Positions 62,613-64,000 of a DNA stretch of 64,000 bases are shown here, piece after piece. Position 1 is the first letter of the stretch. Every line of letters begins with the position of its first letter. Source of the DNA: Candidatus Melainabacteria bacterium (GTDB lineage Bacteria > Cyanobacteriota > Vampirovibrionia > Obscuribacterales > Obscuribacteraceae); assembly GCA_003151275.1 (NCBI GenBank), contig PLXC01000083.1, forward strand, positions 32,777 through 96,776, given 5' to 3'. The position numbers were made by a program, and so were the translations under genes. The notes under the pieces were generated by a model. It saw only the letters and a list, made by a program, of their open reading frames with translations, did not search any database and was not told where the DNA came from.

Positions 62613-62733
62613 TGCTAAAGCTCCTGAGACGCAAACGCGTTGACGCAATCGCATTATATGGCCTCGACGCTTGATAGCCTTCCTCTATATGTTTTTGTTT
62701 AGGTCTCCCATTTGTTTTGTTGTCTAGATTACA

Positions 62734-64000
62734 TCAATCTTGTTCGGGCAGGCCCAACGCAGAGTGGAGAAAGCGCATCATTGGCGCCTTGCGGATTAGT
62801 TCAGGGATCAGCGCCACGGTGTCGCCCGTGAATCGAGAGAGGATCAATATGTAGTTATTGTCATCAGCCGAAGTGCCTCTTGGATTGACGAACGTGAGGC
62901 GATATCCGGGAGCATCCATAGTTGTAATTAATATGCGGCGGATGCGCTGCTCCGAAAGCTGCTGATATTTAACCGTTTTGTGTGGGTGGTCAAGAACCTG
63001 CCCGCGCGACTTTCCGCCCATGGCTTTAGCGAGCCCGACTACCTGGGCTTCTTGCTGAACTTCCTCGGCTGGAATTTTGACCACGATGAGATCGGCTCGT
63101 GAACTCGTTCCCTTGGCTCCAATATATACATCCATTCCAGGGTCAACCTTTGTATAGCGTATCCACGACCAGCCCTTATCTTTCAGAGAGGCGCCAACTG
63201 GGTGCCCGTACAATTGTTCGAACTCTAGAAATTCGCCTCCAAGGCCAGGTATCTTCGGCTGAGACGAAAATCTGGCCAAGGACGGTTTGACGTCGCTGCT
63301 TGCTGGGACCGACTTTGCACTTCCATTTGCGGACGCGGAAAGAGCTCTTGCACTTCCATTTCCGGACAGGGACAGAGCCCTAGCTGAAAGTGGTTCTTCC
63401 GGTTTTGTATATTCTTTTCGAGCCGGCTTGGCGTGTGCACGCTTGCTACTGGCGGCATGCTGAAAGAATCCACGCGACAGTGTTTGCAGGGCTTCTTCGT
63501 CGGTCATCGTCACTGATTCCAATTTTTGAACGAGCAAATCCTCGGTGCCTGAGTCATCAACATCGCCAATACGACTCATCAATTTGCATTCAACCAAAGG
63601 CCATTGATATTGATCGATCGGTAATTCATATGCTTCCGGACCGTGGAAGATCAGGTTAATGCCCTGGTTTGGCGCCAATTCGTAGCGCTGTTCTTTCCGG
63701 GCAATCATGACATGTCCCAAACGCAAATCTACAAATCTGCACTGTAGCTTGATCATTTTCCCCGTCAGATCGGCGCCGCTTAAATTTTCAATGCGTACAC
63801 AAAGGGATGGGTGATAACCGGTAGCATCGTGAGCCCAGAAGGGAATTGAATTTACGGCTGACAGTCTTTTCGTTTCTGCCACAGCACTTGAATCTTCAGC
63901 CGCAGAGGCACTCGGCAATGTCGCCAAACTTATAGCGATTAAGATCAGCGCCAGGAGCGCGGCGATAAATGAAGCGCGGGCGGGAATACGCTCAGAGACC
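62734..64000 (-). CDS. Secreted protein of unknown function, 5' end outside the window
   Basis: The ORF has a possible TTG start at 63927, but the frame stays open to the window edge and encodes a clear signal peptide upstream (RASFIAALLALILIAISLA, cleaved near SASA), so the true start lies beyond base 64000. The mature protein has an N-terminal beta-rich domain (SLCVRIENLSGADLTGKMIKLQ, about 100 residues), a Lys/Ser/Ala-rich linker with the repeated motif ARALS-x-S-x-NGSA, and a C-terminal domain of about 170 residues (GEFLEFEQLYGHPVG, WIRYTKVDPGMDVYIG, ending ALGLPEQD). No family is recognised. It lies 121 bp upstream of the proline-dehydrogenase-type gene's stop-side neighbour, on the same strand. 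Confidence 0.65.
   Translation of the reverse strand, partial: VSERIPARASFIAALLALILIAISLATLPSASAAEDSSAVAETKRLSAVNSIPFWAHDATGYHPSLCVRIENLSGADLTGKMIKLQCRFVDLRLGHVMIARKEQRYELAPNQGINLIFHGPEAYELPIDQYQWPLVECKLMSRIGDVDDSGTEDLLVQKLESVTMTDEEALQTLSRGFFQHAASSKRAHAKPARKEYTKPEEPLSARALSLSGNGSARALSASANGSAKSVPASSDVKPSLARFSSQPKIPGLGGEFLEFEQLYGHPVGASLKDKGWSWIRYTKVDPGMDVYIGAKGTSSRADLIVVKIPAEEVQQEAQVVGLAKAMGGKSRGQVLDHPHKTVKYQQLSEQRIRRILITTMDAPGYRLTFVNPRGTSADDNNYILILSRFTGDTVALIPELIRKAPMMRFLHSALGLPEQD

Overview
The window looks like a chromosomal segment of a non-photosynthetic bacterium from the cyanobacterial side of the tree, most like the Melainabacteria/Vampirovibrionia (Obscuribacter-like) group. The reasons are indirect: a 496-residue membrane protein of a type I remember from cyanobacteria, a short glycine-tailed RRM protein like cyanobacterial Rbp proteins, several long kinesin-light-chain-type TPR proteins, a TPR-tailed Ser/Thr kinase, and moderate GC. 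No rRNA, tRNA, photosystem or phage gene was seen, so the assignment is an inference of moderate confidence. Layout, left part (0-24 kb): a truncated M23 peptidase; a 1048-residue plant-type methionine S-methyltransferase homologue; a membrane protein; a lipoprotein; a duplicated TPR protein; a SulP transporter fused to a carbonic-anhydrase-like domain, behind a 428-bp spacer with strong hairpins; a secreted protein built of proline-bearing heptads; a Phd/RelE toxin-antitoxin pair whose promoter lies inside a 20-bp palindrome; a MOSC protein coupled to the cyanobacterial-type membrane protein; an OPT transporter; a P-loop kinase-like protein; a patatin lipase; a fatty-acid desaturase; methylmalonate-semialdehyde dehydrogenase; the RRM protein; a cluster of hairpin repeats; and a PQQ-type beta-propeller. 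Layout, middle part (24-44 kb): an unknown 370-residue protein next to a transmembrane Ser/Thr kinase; a secreted Q/A-rich protein coupled to a possible ADP-ribosyltransferase-fold protein; three consecutive coiled-coil genes (469, 471 and 1508 residues) that look like one operon; a complete pyruvate-dehydrogenase-type operon (E1alpha, E1beta, E2, E3) diverging from lipoyl synthase lipA, which makes the cofactor that E2 needs; and a small secreted protein. Layout, right part (44-64 kb): the most unusual locus. Two giant genes encode a PUFA-synthase-like iterative type I synthase: NPD-NPD-KS-AT-ACP-KR-DH (about 2964 residues) and KS-AT-DH-phosphopantetheinyl transferase (1655 residues). Upstream on the same strand is a ceramide-glucosyltransferase-like GT2, and diverging from that is a GH3-family acyl-adenylating enzyme with all three nucleotide motifs. 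Together they could make a long acyl chain, activate it and attach it to an amine and/or a sugar, giving an uncharacterised glycolipid or lipoamide. A 92-94-nt structured repeat (15/16 identical at one end, 17/18 at the other) occurs just outside each end of this locus in the same orientation. A proline-dehydrogenase-family gene and a secreted protein cut by the window edge finish the segment.
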